Source of the DNA: JABMMZ01 sp044377005
GTDB taxonomy: Bacteria > Bacteroidota > Bacteroidia > NS11-12g > UBA955
Direction of reading: 5' to 3'
Length of the DNA: 64,000 bases
Assembly (NCBI GenBank): GCA_044377005.1
Contig: JBILJV010000004.1
Location: 23,465-87,464, forward strand
Positions 51,067 through 60,460 of the stretch are shown here, piece by piece. The position numbers and the translations under genes were made by a program. The notes under the pieces were generated by a model, which had not been told where the DNA came from, did not search any database, and was given only the letters and a program-made list of their open reading frames with translations. Every line of letters starts with the position of its first letter. The first letter of the stretch is position 1.

Positions 51067-54000
51067 ATGTTAAAAAAACACTACATCTTTATCTCTCTAT
51101 TTATTATTTCTAACATGAGCTATGCTCAACTTAATAATCAAAAAGGACTATTATGGCAAATAACTGGTAATGGGCTTAAAAAGCCTAGTTATGTTTATGG
51201 TACTATGCACGTTAGTCAGAAAATTGCTTTTCATTTAGGTGATTCCTTTTACATTGCCCTTTCTAAGTCTGATGTTGTTGCTTTGGAACAAAATCTAGAC
51301 AGTGTTATTCATAAATGGATAACTGATGATGAAGATGCATCTGAGGCTAACAAGGTTGAACAAAAAAGTACTTATGATTTTCTTAATCTCTATACTTTTG
51401 GATTAAGTACTTATAACAAAAAAATGATAGCGAAGAAATTGAGCGCCGAAGCCCGTGAAGTAAATTATTTACTAAAAAGAGGTGATCAAGATGATTTTGA
51501 AGAAGATGCTTGGCTCGATTTATACATATATCAATTGGCAAAAAAAATGGGGAAGGATTTTACAGGGGTCGAAGGGTTTGAAGAGAGCCGTGAATTAGTT
51601 AAAATAGCAGCCAAAGAACCTAAAGATGCAAAGCCCAAAAAGAAATTTAAAAGAAGTACATATCAACTGAGACAACAAATGGGAGATGCCTATCGTAAAG
51701 GAGATATTTACATGATTGATTCAATTGATAGAATGACTGAAAGTGAACACTATTTGGAATACATGCTTTATAAACGCAACGCAAATATGGTTCGACGAAT
51801 GGATTCTATTATGAAACTAGGTAAAGTAATGTTTACTGGTGTCGGTTGTGCCCACTTGCCAGGAGATAAAGGCGTATTAAGTATGCTTATAGCTCATGGT
51901 TATAAAGTTAGAGCTGTGCAAAGTATTGCAAAGGAAAAAAGCAAAATGGCTAAAAAGTTTGAAGAAAAAAACTATGTCCATAAATACAATACTTTTACTT
52001 CCGACGATGGATTGATTTCAGCCTCTTTACCTTCAAGATTGTCACAAATCAATGACAATAACTATTTCACTACATACCTTTCTCCCGATTTAGCCAATAG
52101 TCACTATTTTCAAATTGAAAAAATTAAATCGAATGCAATTTTCTCAGGAAAATCTCCTGAAGATATTTTAGAAGAAATTGATACGATGATTTTTGAAAAT
52201 ATTCCTGGTGAAATAACCAATAGAAAGGCCATAAAGTCCAACGGTTTTAATGGAATTGAAATAATAACTAAACTCAAAACTGGAGATTTGAATCGTTTTC
52301 ACATTCTTGCGTCTCCATTTAATATCTACATTGTTAGATTGTCTGGAAAAAAGAATTTTGCTGTTTCTAAGGATGCTAATAATTTCTTTAATACATTGAA
52401 AATTAATGAAGGCCAAAATCTAAATTGGAACGCTACAAGCAGTCCCGATAGTGTTTTTAATATGCAACTCCCAGTGTATAATAAAGCCACTAAGTTTGCC
52501 TCAACAAATAAAGCCGATCCTTCCTATGAACATTTGGTTTATGAAAAAACTACTGGAAATACCTACCTAATTAAACAATTGGAAGTTGTTAATCAAAATT
52601 ATTTGGAAGAAGATACGTTCGAATTAAATATTATGTCTTTAGGTTTTGCATCAACGGATAATTTTAAACCTATTAATAGAAGATTTATACAATTAGACGG
52701 ATACCAAGGTCTAGATGTAACTTATGAAAACAAACTTAAAAATAAGATACTTGCCCGATTTGTTTTGGTCGGAACGAGATACTTAATGTTTGTTCTAAGA
52801 CCTTCACAAGAAGCCGATTTTAACCATATTTTCTTCAAATCTATTTCGGTTAATCAAAGACCAAAATATCAGTATTTTGAATATTCGGATACTTTAATGC
52901 ATTTTAAAGTAAAAACCCCAATCAATCCAATTTTAGTAAAGGAAAATTCAAATGATGATTACTATGGTTATGAACCTGATGATGAAGATGAAAAAAAACG
53001 TAAAGATTTTTATCAAGGTTCTTACAAAGAAATGTATTTTATTCCAGAAAATACCCACGATTTTATAGCCGTAAAAAAATACAAATATGGTTACTATGAA
53101 AATCAAAGTAAATTGCCTTCGGCGTACTTCAATTCATGGAAAAAAACAGCTTCTTTAAAAGTGACAGGAGAACGTTATTTTGAAAAGAATGGGGTTAAAT
53201 ACAGCTTGTTTTCATACACTGATACTAATACCCATCGGATCATCAAAGTGCTTAATTCTTTGAGTGGAATTAATCGTTATTATGTTGAAGCTTACACAGA
53301 TACAATTAATGGGATTAGTGATTTTATTAATACATTCATTAATACATTTGAAATTGTTGATACTGCTCATAAAGGAGATATTTTTGAGAAAAAAGGCTAC
53401 CGTTTTATCCAAGATTTTGTAAGTAAAGACAGTATTAAAAGAAAGTCAAGTATCAGCTATTTAGAGGATGTTGAGTTTACTAAAAAAGATTTTAAAGATT
53501 TGTGTAACATTATTGATACCATATCTATGAAAGGAGATGCTGCCCCAATTAGAACCTCTTTGATTGAAAAGTTAAGTGCAATTGATAGTGCATCCGACAT
53601 AACTATTCCATATTTGCAAAAATTATATAATCGCTTTTCAGATACTGCATATTTACAAATCGTCATTTTAAAAGCAATAGCGTCTCAAAAAAATAGTATT
53701 GCTTATCAAACCATTAAACCTATTCTTGCCAATGATTTGCCAATTTCTGATGATGAAGATGAAATGGAATCAATGCTTTATGCCTTTTCAGATTCATTAA
53801 AATTGACCAAACAAATATTACCTGAATTAATTGCTTTAACTAGTATATATGAATACCGAAATACCGCTTATCGAATGTTGTCTTTAATGAAGGATAGTGG
53901 GATTATTAATGAAAAAGATTATGCCAATATTCATGACAGATTAGTGTTTGAAACCACCATTGAATATAAACGGATGATGGCAGCTTTAACTAAGGATGAA

Positions 54001-54759
54001 AATGCTGAAAATGATTATGAAACTAGGTCATACTATAATATGATGGGATATAAAATTCCTGAAAAGAACAAAAGAGAAAGCTATGACGATGGAGGTTTTT
54101 ATTCTTATGATTTGTTGTCCGATATTCTTGACTTGTCTCTTCCTCTTTACACTAAAAGTAATCCTCTAAAAGCAGTTGTAAATAAAATTTTAACAATTAA
54201 TAATAATACTAAGCGTTTAAGTCTGATGCCTGTTTTACTAAAATATGATTTGTATTTTCACGATTCTGTATATATGGCATTGGCAAAAAACAAAGACACT
54301 CGAAATGAATTATATTCTATTTTGTATCATGCTAAAAAGTTAAATAAATTTCCTAAAGAGTACCTTAACCAAAAAGATTTTGTTTTAGCGGAGCTTTATG
54401 CACTTTCTAATGATTACAATAAAATAGATACTATTGAGTTTCTATCTACCCAAACACTCATCTTAGGGAAAGACACAAGTTTGGTATATTTGTATAAATT
54501 TCAAGTTGAAGAAGAATCAAATTGGTATTTATATGTCTCTTCATCATTGCCCAAAGATACTACAAAATTAAATGCAGATTTGAGTAAGGTGTTGTTTGAA
54601 AGGGAATCTAGAATGATCAACCCTTCAGAAACCATTGAAGAGGTATACTCGATAATAATATTTGAAACATTAATGGCATACAAACGCACAAGTAATGGTG
54701 GTTACTATAATCAATATGCTAATTCTAAAAGATACAGAAGTTCTTACAGTAGATATTAA
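51067..54759 (+). CDS. TraB/GumN-like secreted protein with a 900-residue extension
   Basis: 1230 residues. Signal peptide 1-21 (ending MSYAQ). Residues ~25-300 match the TraB/GumN (PF01963) fold: 'GLLWQITGNGLKKPSYVYGTMHV', 'SKSDVVALEQNLDS', and the closing 'FTGVGCAHLPGDKGVLSMLIAHGYKV'. GxxH-type motifs in this family are thought to be metallopeptidase-like. Known relatives are about 300 residues; here some 930 more follow, beta-rich in the middle, with helical repeat-like units near 790-930 (FKDLCNIIDTISMKGD...SIAYQTIKPILANDL) and a Tyr/Ser/Asn-rich tail. I recognise no T9SS domain, so it is probably periplasmic. Overlaps hemW by 4 bases at the stops. Confidence 0.72.
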   Translation: MLKKHYIFISLFIISNMSYAQLNNQKGLLWQITGNGLKKPSYVYGTMHVSQKIAFHLGDSFYIALSKSDVVALEQNLDSVIHKWITDDEDASEANKVEQKSTYDFLNLYTFGLSTYNKKMIAKKLSAEAREVNYLLKRGDQDDFEEDAWLDLYIYQLAKKMGKDFTGVEGFEESRELVKIAAKEPKDAKPKKKFKRSTYQLRQQMGDAYRKGDIYMIDSIDRMTESEHYLEYMLYKRNANMVRRMDSIMKLGKVMFTGVGCAHLPGDKGVLSMLIAHGYKVRAVQSIAKEKSKMAKKFEEKNYVHKYNTFTSDDGLISASLPSRLSQINDNNYFTTYLSPDLANSHYFQIEKIKSNAIFSGKSPEDILEEIDTMIFENIPGEITNRKAIKSNGFNGIEIITKLKTGDLNRFHILASPFNIYIVRLSGKKNFAVSKDANNFFNTLKINEGQNLNWNATSSPDSVFNMQLPVYNKATKFASTNKADPSYEHLVYEKTTGNTYLIKQLEVVNQNYLEEDTFELNIMSLGFASTDNFKPINRRFIQLDGYQGLDVTYENKLKNKILARFVLVGTRYLMFVLRPSQEADFNHIFFKSISVNQRPKYQYFEYSDTLMHFKVKTPINPILVKENSNDDYYGYEPDDEDEKKRKDFYQGSYKEMYFIPENTHDFIAVKKYKYGYYENQSKLPSAYFNSWKKTASLKVTGERYFEKNGVKYSLFSYTDTNTHRIIKVLNSLSGINRYYVEAYTDTINGISDFINTFINTFEIVDTAHKGDIFEKKGYRFIQDFVSKDSIKRKSSISYLEDVEFTKKDFKDLCNIIDTISMKGDAAPIRTSLIEKLSAIDSASDITIPYLQKLYNRFSDTAYLQIVILKAIASQKNSIAYQTIKPILANDLPISDDEDEMESMLYAFSDSLKLTKQILPELIALTSIYEYRNTAYRMLSLMKDSGIINEKDYANIHDRLVFETTIEYKRMMAALTKDENAENDYETRSYYNMMGYKIPEKNKRESYDDGGFYSYDLLSDILDLSLPLYTKSNPLKAVVNKILTINNNTKRLSLMPVLLKYDLYFHDSVYMALAKNKDTRNELYSILYHAKKLNKFPKEYLNQKDFVLAELYALSNDYNKIDTIEFLSTQTLILGKDTSLVYLYKFQVEEESNWYLYVSSSLPKDTTKLNADLSKVLFERESRMINPSETIEEVYSIIIFETLMAYKRTSNGGYYNQYANSKRYRSSYSRY

Positions 54760-55868
54760 ACAAAAAGTTTTGATGCTATAGCATCAGCATATAACATCCC
54801 TTTAGGGCTTAACTTTAAGGCTTTGTCATTTAAAATGACAAAGCCTTTTTTTATTTCTTCATTTAATTGTTTTTTTAGATCTTCAAGTTGAAGGTCTAAT
54901 TCAATCAATTTCTCAATATTAATTCCATCACTAGTTCTTATGCTAGTCATAAGATATTCATTGATTCTGTTTTCTTTGCTCAATTTTTCTTGATCAAACG
55001 GTCGCTTGTTGTTTGATAATGATTCTATATAAAGTTTAATATCTGAAATATTCCAACTTCTTGTAATTATATCATAAGAGTGAGCGGATGGTCCAATACC
55101 AAGATATTGTCTCCCAGCCCAATAGGAAGAGTTGTGCTTTGCTTTTTTGCCTTTTAAAGCATAATTACTGATTTCATAATGCTCATACAGGTTTTCACCA
55201 AGAATACTATCAGCGATTTCAAATTGTTCTGCACTTAAATTATCATTAGAACTTGGATATTGACCTCTTTTTATTAGTTTTTCCCAGGGTGTATTAGGTT
55301 CAAGTGTTAATCCATAACACGAAATATGATGAACACCTAATGCAATGGTTTTATGTAAATTGCTCAACCATTGTTCGTGGGTTGAATTCGGAATTCCAAA
55401 TATTAAATCAATACTTACTTCAAAGTTGAGTTTTAAGGCTTCTTTTATAGATGATTCAGCCTCTTCGCTATTATGAGCTCTATTCATCCATTTGAGATGT
55501 GAATCGAAAAAGCTTTGAACGCCTATACTCAGTCGGTTTATGCCCAATGATTTCCATTTATTAAGACGTTCCAAGTTAATATCATCTGGATTTGCCTCTA
55601 AGGTAACCTCTGCGATTTCAGTTAAATCATAGTTTGTTTTTACAGAATTTATTATTTTTTCGAGATAGTTAAATTCAAGATAGGAGGGAGTGCCTCCCCC
55701 AAAATAAATTGTATTTATAGGTTCTGAAATTTCATTTTTGCGTAATTCTATTTCTTTAATAAGGGCATCTGCCAAAAGCGATTGGTTTTTTTTGCCTTTT
55801 TCAAAGTAAAAATTACAATAAATGCACGCTTGTTTACAAAAGGGGATGTGAATATAAATGCCTGCCAT
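54756..55868 (-). CDS. hemW: Radical SAM haem chaperone HemW
   Basis: 370 residues from ATG 55868 (the longer frame starts at TTG 55880 and adds 4 residues). The radical-SAM cluster is Cys11-x3-Cys15-x2-Cys18 in 'IPFCKQACIYC', with a neighbouring Tyr. 'NTIYFGGGTPSYL', 'EVTLEANPDDI' and 'NRLSIGVQSFFDSHLKWMNRAH' are the SAM-binding and HemN/HemW family blocks. The C-terminal HemN_C domain is present ('NRINEYLMTSIRTSDGINIEKL'). HemW binds and delivers haem; earlier annotations call it oxygen-independent coproporphyrinogen oxidase, but the lack of the extra HemN N-terminal cysteine context favours HemW. Confidence 0.92.
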   Translation of the reverse strand: MAGIYIHIPFCKQACIYCNFYFEKGKKNQSLLADALIKEIELRKNEISEPINTIYFGGGTPSYLEFNYLEKIINSVKTNYDLTEIAEVTLEANPDDINLERLNKWKSLGINRLSIGVQSFFDSHLKWMNRAHNSEEAESSIKEALKLNFEVSIDLIFGIPNSTHEQWLSNLHKTIALGVHHISCYGLTLEPNTPWEKLIKRGQYPSSNDNLSAEQFEIADSILGENLYEHYEISNYALKGKKAKHNSSYWAGRQYLGIGPSAHSYDIITRSWNISDIKLYIESLSNNKRPFDQEKLSKENRINEYLMTSIRTSDGINIEKLIELDLQLEDLKKQLNEEIKKGFVILNDKALKLSPKGMLYADAIASKLFV

Positions 55869-56011
55869 TTTAAAAGGCAAAGTAAAGGCAATTAAATCAC
55901 ATTTTGACTGAATATGAGGACTTAAATCTTAATTTCATTAAAATAAAATTAAGATTTATTTGGGTTTTAAGTGAAAAATATGCTTAATTTGTTAAAAATA
56001 AATTAAATAGT

Positions 56012-56818
56012 ATGGCTACAATCAACAAAATTCTCGTGCCATTTGCCAATTCTCCATCCGCAATTGGTGCTCTAAAAACTGCAATCTCAATTTCAAAGCT
56101 TTTGAACTCTAAATTGTACATTATTCATGTCGTAACGTCTTTGTCTGAGTCAAATATTATTGACCAAATTCGAGATATATGCAATGTCGAAAATGCGCAG
56201 TTTACATTTATTGAAAGAAGTGGGCAAATCCACAAAGAAATAATTAAAACCGAAATTGAATTAAGTATCGATCTAATTGTGATGGGCGCTTATGGCGTTT
56301 CTGGGTGGCAACAATTGTGGGTAGGTAGCAATGCTTTTAAAGTAGTAAGTACATCACATTGTCCCGTTTTAACATTACAAGGTGATGTATCCTCTTTTGC
56401 TGGGTTCACTAAAATTATGTTGCCATTGGATGATAGTGGTGAAACCAGACAAAAAATCAATCACGTTAAACTATTTGCAAAAGCATTCGATGCAGATGTT
56501 TTAATTTTTAACGTTTCCAAAGTAATGAAAGAAGAGTCTAGGGTTAAGTTAGCTAGATATGCACATCAGGTAGAAGAATTGTTAAGCAAAGAGGGTGTTA
56601 AAACCACCTTTGATGAAAGTTATGGAAATAATGTTGCCGAGGATTGTATCAAATTTGCCCAAATGCATAAATGTGATTTGATTACAATAATGACGGAAAC
56701 TGAAAATACCAATAGTTTTTTTATGGGCACTTATGCACAGCAATTGGTAAGTACTTCTACAATACCTGTTTTAACGATTCACTCTCGTTCGGTTGCTAAA
56801 TTACAAAGTTTAGCATAA
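56012..56818 (+). CDS. Universal stress protein with two UspA domains
   Basis: 268 residues made of two Usp units (1-128 and about 130-265). The first has the ATP-binding signature G-x2-G-x9-G-S: 'GAYGVSGWQQLWVGSNAFKVV', preceded by 'VPFANSPSAIGAL' (with Ser in place of the usual GS-x-S). The second, 'IMLPLDDSGETRQKINHV' to 'TETENTNSFFMGTYAQQLVSTSTIPVL', has lost the glycine loop, so it is probably a regulatory or dimer half. No neighbour tells its trigger; cytosolic. Own transcript, preceded by an AT-rich gap with a TTAATTTG near-box. Confidence 0.88.
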   Translation: MATINKILVPFANSPSAIGALKTAISISKLLNSKLYIIHVVTSLSESNIIDQIRDICNVENAQFTFIERSGQIHKEIIKTEIELSIDLIVMGAYGVSGWQQLWVGSNAFKVVSTSHCPVLTLQGDVSSFAGFTKIMLPLDDSGETRQKINHVKLFAKAFDADVLIFNVSKVMKEESRVKLARYAHQVEELLSKEGVKTTFDESYGNNVAEDCIKFAQMHKCDLITIMTETENTNSFFMGTYAQQLVSTSTIPVLTIHSRSVAKLQSLA

Positions 56819-56934
56819 ATTATCTTTTATTAAACAGTTGAATAACATTACTGTCGGTAATGTTGGGCGATAATTGTTGCAGTTTTTTAGGCTATTTTTT
56901 TTATTTTTCGTAACATTGCAACTCCAATTTAATA

Positions 56935-58980
56935 ATGGTTACAAAAGAGATTTTACTTAAGGCTTATTTATTAATGTCTAAAGCCAGATGCATGGCTGCG
57001 ATTTATGATGAGAATAGACCAATCACAAAATATGTTCATTCCACAAGCAAAGGTCACGAAGCAATTCAAATAGCAGCTGGTTTTTTGTTGAAATCTATAG
57101 ATTATGCAGCCCCTTATTACCGAGATGAAAGTTTGCTTTTGGCTATAGGAATGCAGCCCTACGAGTTGATGTTGCAATTATTAGCTAAGGCAGATGATCC
57201 CTTTTCGGGGGGTAGAACCTATTACTCTCATCCATCGTTAAAAAGAGAAGGAATGCCAACCATTCCGCATCAAAGTAGTGCTACAGGTATGCAAGCTATT
57301 CCAGCAACTGGGATGGCACATGGTTTAAAATATAAAGAAAGTCAGGGTATGTTAGATACTATAGAGCCCCCAATTGTATTGTGTAGTATTGGCGACGGAA
57401 GTATGACAGAAGGTGAAGTTAGCGAAGCGCTTCAAATGGCGGTTTTAAAGGAATTACCAATTTTGTATTTAGTTCAAGATAATGATTGGGGTATTTCTGC
57501 AAGTGGTGATGAAATGAGGGCTATGGATGCTTATGAATTTGCGGCAGGATTCAAAGGACTTAAAAGAGCAAGAACTGATGGAAGTGATTTTGTAACGTGC
57601 TATGAAGATCTTCAAACGGCTGTTTCTTGGGTAAGAAAAAATCGCAAACCAATGTTGTTGCATGCCAAAGTCCCTTTATTAGGTCACCATACTAGTGGTG
57701 TAAGAAGCGAATGGTATAGAGATGATTTAGAACAAGATATTGCGGACGATCCCTTTCCAAAATTAAAAAAGGTATTGTCTGATTTAGGGGTGTCTATCCA
57801 ACAATTAGATGAAATTTACAAAGAAGCGGAATTAGAAATCAAAGAAAGTTTTGAAAGAGCCATTAATGCGCCACAACCTTTACCTGAAACATTATACCTC
57901 CATGAATTTGCAGAGACTCCAATAAAAGAAGAGGCGGGCGAACGTTGTCCTTTAGGAAAGGAACCTATTGTTATGGTTGATGCAGCATTGTTTGCTTGCG
58001 ACGAAATACTCAAGAAACATCCAGAAGCACTTCTATATGGACAAGATGTAGGAATGAGGTTAGGAGGTGTATTTCGTGAAGCAGCAACATTGGCCAAAAA
58101 GTATGGAAAAGACAGGGTTTTTAATACCCCGATTCAAGAGGCTTATATCGTTGGTTCAACTGCTGGAATGAGTGCTGTAGGTTGTAAGCCAATTGTTGAA
58201 ATTCAGTTTGCAGATTATATTTGGCCAGGTATCAATCAATTGGTCGAGGAATTGTCAAAAAGTTGTTTTCTTTCTAACGGTCAATTTCCAATTCAATCCT
58301 TGATTAGAATCCCTACTGGTGCATATGGTGGTGGAGGTCCTTACCATTCAGGTACTGTAGAAAGTAGTATTCTTCAGATTAAAGGTATTAAAGTAGTTTA
58401 CCCAAGTAATGCCGCCGACATGAAAGGGTTATTAAAAGCTGCTTTTTATGATCCTAATCCAGTAGTAATGTTTGAGCACAAAGGGCTCTATTGGAGTAAA
58501 GTGCCCGGAACTGAGTTGGCCAAAATGCCAGAACCATCTGAAGATTATGTAATTCCGCTTGGTAAAGCTAATATTGTTCAAACCGCAAGTGAAGATGCTG
58601 TGAAATATGGAGAATCTATAGCCGTAATTACTTATGGAATGGGTGTGTATTGGTCTTTAAATGCTTCTAAATCTATGAGTGAAAATGTTGAGATTGTGGA
58701 TTTAAGAACACTAAATCCTTGCGACGATGAAACTATTTTTAACGTTGTTAAAAAACATGGTAAAGCCATTGTTTTGACCGAAGAAACTTTAAAGAATTCA
58801 TTTGCCGAAGCTATAGCAGGAAGAATTCAAAAAAATTGTTTCCAATATTTGGATGCGCCAATTGAAATTGTAGGATCTGCTAATTTACCTGCTATCCCTC
58901 TTAATATTGAACTGGAAAAAGAAATGCTTCCTAGTGCTGAAAAGCTGAAAAAAATAATGGAACATCTTTTGGAAAACTAA
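56935..58980 (+). CDS. Fused 2-oxoacid dehydrogenase E1 (alpha and beta in one chain)
   Basis: 681 residues. Residues 1-320 are the alpha-type ThDP half: 'GDGSMTEGEV' at 153-162 through Asn183 in 'VQDNDWGIS' is the GDG-x(27)-N thiamine diphosphate motif, and 'YYRDESLLLAIGM' precedes it. Residues ~345-681 are the beta-type half: 'LYGQDVGMRLGGVFREAATLAKKYGKDRVFNTPIQEAYIVGSTAGMS', 'FADYIWPGINQLVEE', 'PTGAYGGGGPYHSGT', 'YPSNAADMKGLL'. This is the E1 of a branched-chain 2-oxoacid (or pyruvate-like) dehydrogenase complex, usually two chains. E2 and E3 are not nearby. Substrate by analogy only. Confidence 0.9.
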   Translation: MVTKEILLKAYLLMSKARCMAAIYDENRPITKYVHSTSKGHEAIQIAAGFLLKSIDYAAPYYRDESLLLAIGMQPYELMLQLLAKADDPFSGGRTYYSHPSLKREGMPTIPHQSSATGMQAIPATGMAHGLKYKESQGMLDTIEPPIVLCSIGDGSMTEGEVSEALQMAVLKELPILYLVQDNDWGISASGDEMRAMDAYEFAAGFKGLKRARTDGSDFVTCYEDLQTAVSWVRKNRKPMLLHAKVPLLGHHTSGVRSEWYRDDLEQDIADDPFPKLKKVLSDLGVSIQQLDEIYKEAELEIKESFERAINAPQPLPETLYLHEFAETPIKEEAGERCPLGKEPIVMVDAALFACDEILKKHPEALLYGQDVGMRLGGVFREAATLAKKYGKDRVFNTPIQEAYIVGSTAGMSAVGCKPIVEIQFADYIWPGINQLVEELSKSCFLSNGQFPIQSLIRIPTGAYGGGGPYHSGTVESSILQIKGIKVVYPSNAADMKGLLKAAFYDPNPVVMFEHKGLYWSKVPGTELAKMPEPSEDYVIPLGKANIVQTASEDAVKYGESIAVITYGMGVYWSLNASKSMSENVEIVDLRTLNPCDDETIFNVVKKHGKAIVLTEETLKNSFAEAIAGRIQKNCFQYLDAPIEIVGSANLPAIPLNIELEKEMLPSAEKLKKIMEHLLEN

Positions 58981-59035
58981 ATTGGATTTGTTTTTTTACT
59001 GTTTTTTGATTTAATTTGAATTATAGTAGAGAATA

Positions 59036-59965
59036 ATGAGCAAACTTTACATTCCTTTTTTTCGTTTTTTTTTCATATTTATTCCGGTAGTAATGGTCGT
59101 GTCTTGTTCAAAAAAAGATGCCATTGTTGTTCCTAACAATAAACCAAAATCTTATGAAGATGTCTCAACGGTTAAGGTTGAAAATTATATCAACCGAATA
59201 TATATTGATTTATTGGGGAGAGAACCTTTGGATGCTGAATCATTTAGAGATTTAGAATTACTTAGAAAAGGGAATTTGTCAATCCAAAGTAGGCAGGATT
59301 TAATAATGAGATTAATGACTGATTCCATTTTTGTGCCTGGAGATTCATCTTACAGAAGAGCCTACTATCAAAGAATTTATGATTTAACTAAAGCAAGATT
59401 GCTTGAAGGAGCCTCTGAAGAGGAAATAAGTCAACCTATAGGAATTGCTCAGTTTTCACTGTTAACATCAAGGTTACTAGGCGATTCAATTGGTGTTTTT
59501 TCAGCAATGGCAACTATAGATAGATGTAAAAATGTTCTCAAATCCAGAAGAGCATACCAAGTTGGCCAAATCCAAATAGGAGACATGTATGCTTATATGT
59601 TAGACAACCCAATTTATGATGTAATTAATATGAATTCTTTCAATTTTGTGAATGCTTCTTTTGATGATTTGTTTTTTAGATTCCCAACCAGAGATGAGTT
59701 TAATATTGGTTTCGAAATTATTGAAAAAGGCAAAGGAGGGTCGCTTTTTGGAGGTTATGCTGATAATAAGTATGCCTTCTGTCAAATGTTAGTTAAGTCA
59801 AGGGAATTCAGCGAAGGGTTAATTAAATGGTGTTATCTTACATTGGTGGGAAGAGAACCTACCACCCAAGAAACAGTAAACCTAATGGATGATTTTTATA
59901 AAACAAAGAATTTACAAAAAGTTCAACTTTTAATAATGAGTACAGATGAATATGCACAGTTTTAA
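59036..59965 (+). CDS. Lipoprotein with DUF1549-like (planctomycete-type) helical domain
   Basis: 309 residues. Lipobox VSC at residues 22-24 predicts a lipoprotein. Then 'VENYINRIYIDLLGREPLDAESFRDLELLRK', a segment like the DUF1549/PSD-type and DUF4214-type 'LLGR-P' helical modules, recurs near the end ('WCYLTLVGREPTTQETVNLMDDFYK'). No catalytic motif seen. First gene of the 59-64 kb operon; overlaps the next gene by 20 bases. Function unknown; possibly part of an envelope complex with the DUF1501-like protein. Confidence 0.62.
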   Translation: MSKLYIPFFRFFFIFIPVVMVVSCSKKDAIVVPNNKPKSYEDVSTVKVENYINRIYIDLLGREPLDAESFRDLELLRKGNLSIQSRQDLIMRLMTDSIFVPGDSSYRRAYYQRIYDLTKARLLEGASEEEISQPIGIAQFSLLTSRLLGDSIGVFSAMATIDRCKNVLKSRRAYQVGQIQIGDMYAYMLDNPIYDVINMNSFNFVNASFDDLFFRFPTRDEFNIGFEIIEKGKGGSLFGGYADNKYAFCQMLVKSREFSEGLIKWCYLTLVGREPTTQETVNLMDDFYKTKNLQKVQLLIMSTDEYAQF

Positions 59966-60443
59966 ACTAATCTTAATCTTTTTTGGCCTACTATTTATTG
60001 TTTCATGTCAAAAAAAAACTGATTATCAAGTAGTTAATACAGATTCTTATGGAGACAATCTTAATAAGAACAAGGCTAAATCAAATATTGAATATCACAG
60101 TATTTTAACAACTAATTTATTTCAAAAACCTTCTTCAGTAAATGAATTGAGTCGCACTGATAGGGTCATTCAAAGTTGTGGTGACAAATCTTTAATCAAT
60201 GAGGTTATTATTAGTAACTATATGAACTCTAGTCAAGTAAAATTGCCTACTAGAAAATTTATGGTTGACAGTACTGAACGTTTTATTGAAGAGACTTATG
60301 TTAGGTTTTTTATCAGAAGACCAACTGAAGCAGAAAGAACATGGTTTAGAAATTATATAAACGCAAACAAAAGTAATCCTAATTTTTCTCCTGAATTAGT
60401 TTACACCGCTTTTGCAGCCTCAGATGAATATTTTTTCTATTAA
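59946..60443 (+). CDS. Small lipoprotein with 'RRPTEAERTWF' helical end
   Basis: 165 residues. Lipobox VSC near 19-21 from ATG 59946; a second ATG two codons on (59952) is an equally good start. The C-terminal 60 residues ('ERFIEETYVRFFIRRPTEAERTWFRNYI...YTAFAASDEYFFY') share the 'Y.R.F.RRPT..E' pattern with the preceding gene's 'LLGREP' repeat, so the two may be related or partners. Function unknown. 17 bases before the Tat-dependent gene. Confidence 0.6.
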   Translation: MNMHSFKLILIFFGLLFIVSCQKKTDYQVVNTDSYGDNLNKNKAKSNIEYHSILTTNLFQKPSSVNELSRTDRVIQSCGDKSLINEVIISNYMNSSQVKLPTRKFMVDSTERFIEETYVRFFIRRPTEAERTWFRNYINANKSNPNFSPELVYTAFAASDEYFFY

Positions 60444-60460
60444 ATATTAAATCACAAATA

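Noticed and set aside
54756..55868. Oxygen-independent coproporphyrinogen III oxidase (HemN)
   Set aside because: Length and N-terminal cluster context fit HemW; HemN is longer and carries additional conserved N-terminal residues not seen here.
56844..56864. Hairpin AACATTAC/GTAATGTT after the universal stress protein as a terminator
   Set aside because: The 8-bp stem is followed by GGGCGA, not T; it could be a regulatory palindrome but support is too weak to list.
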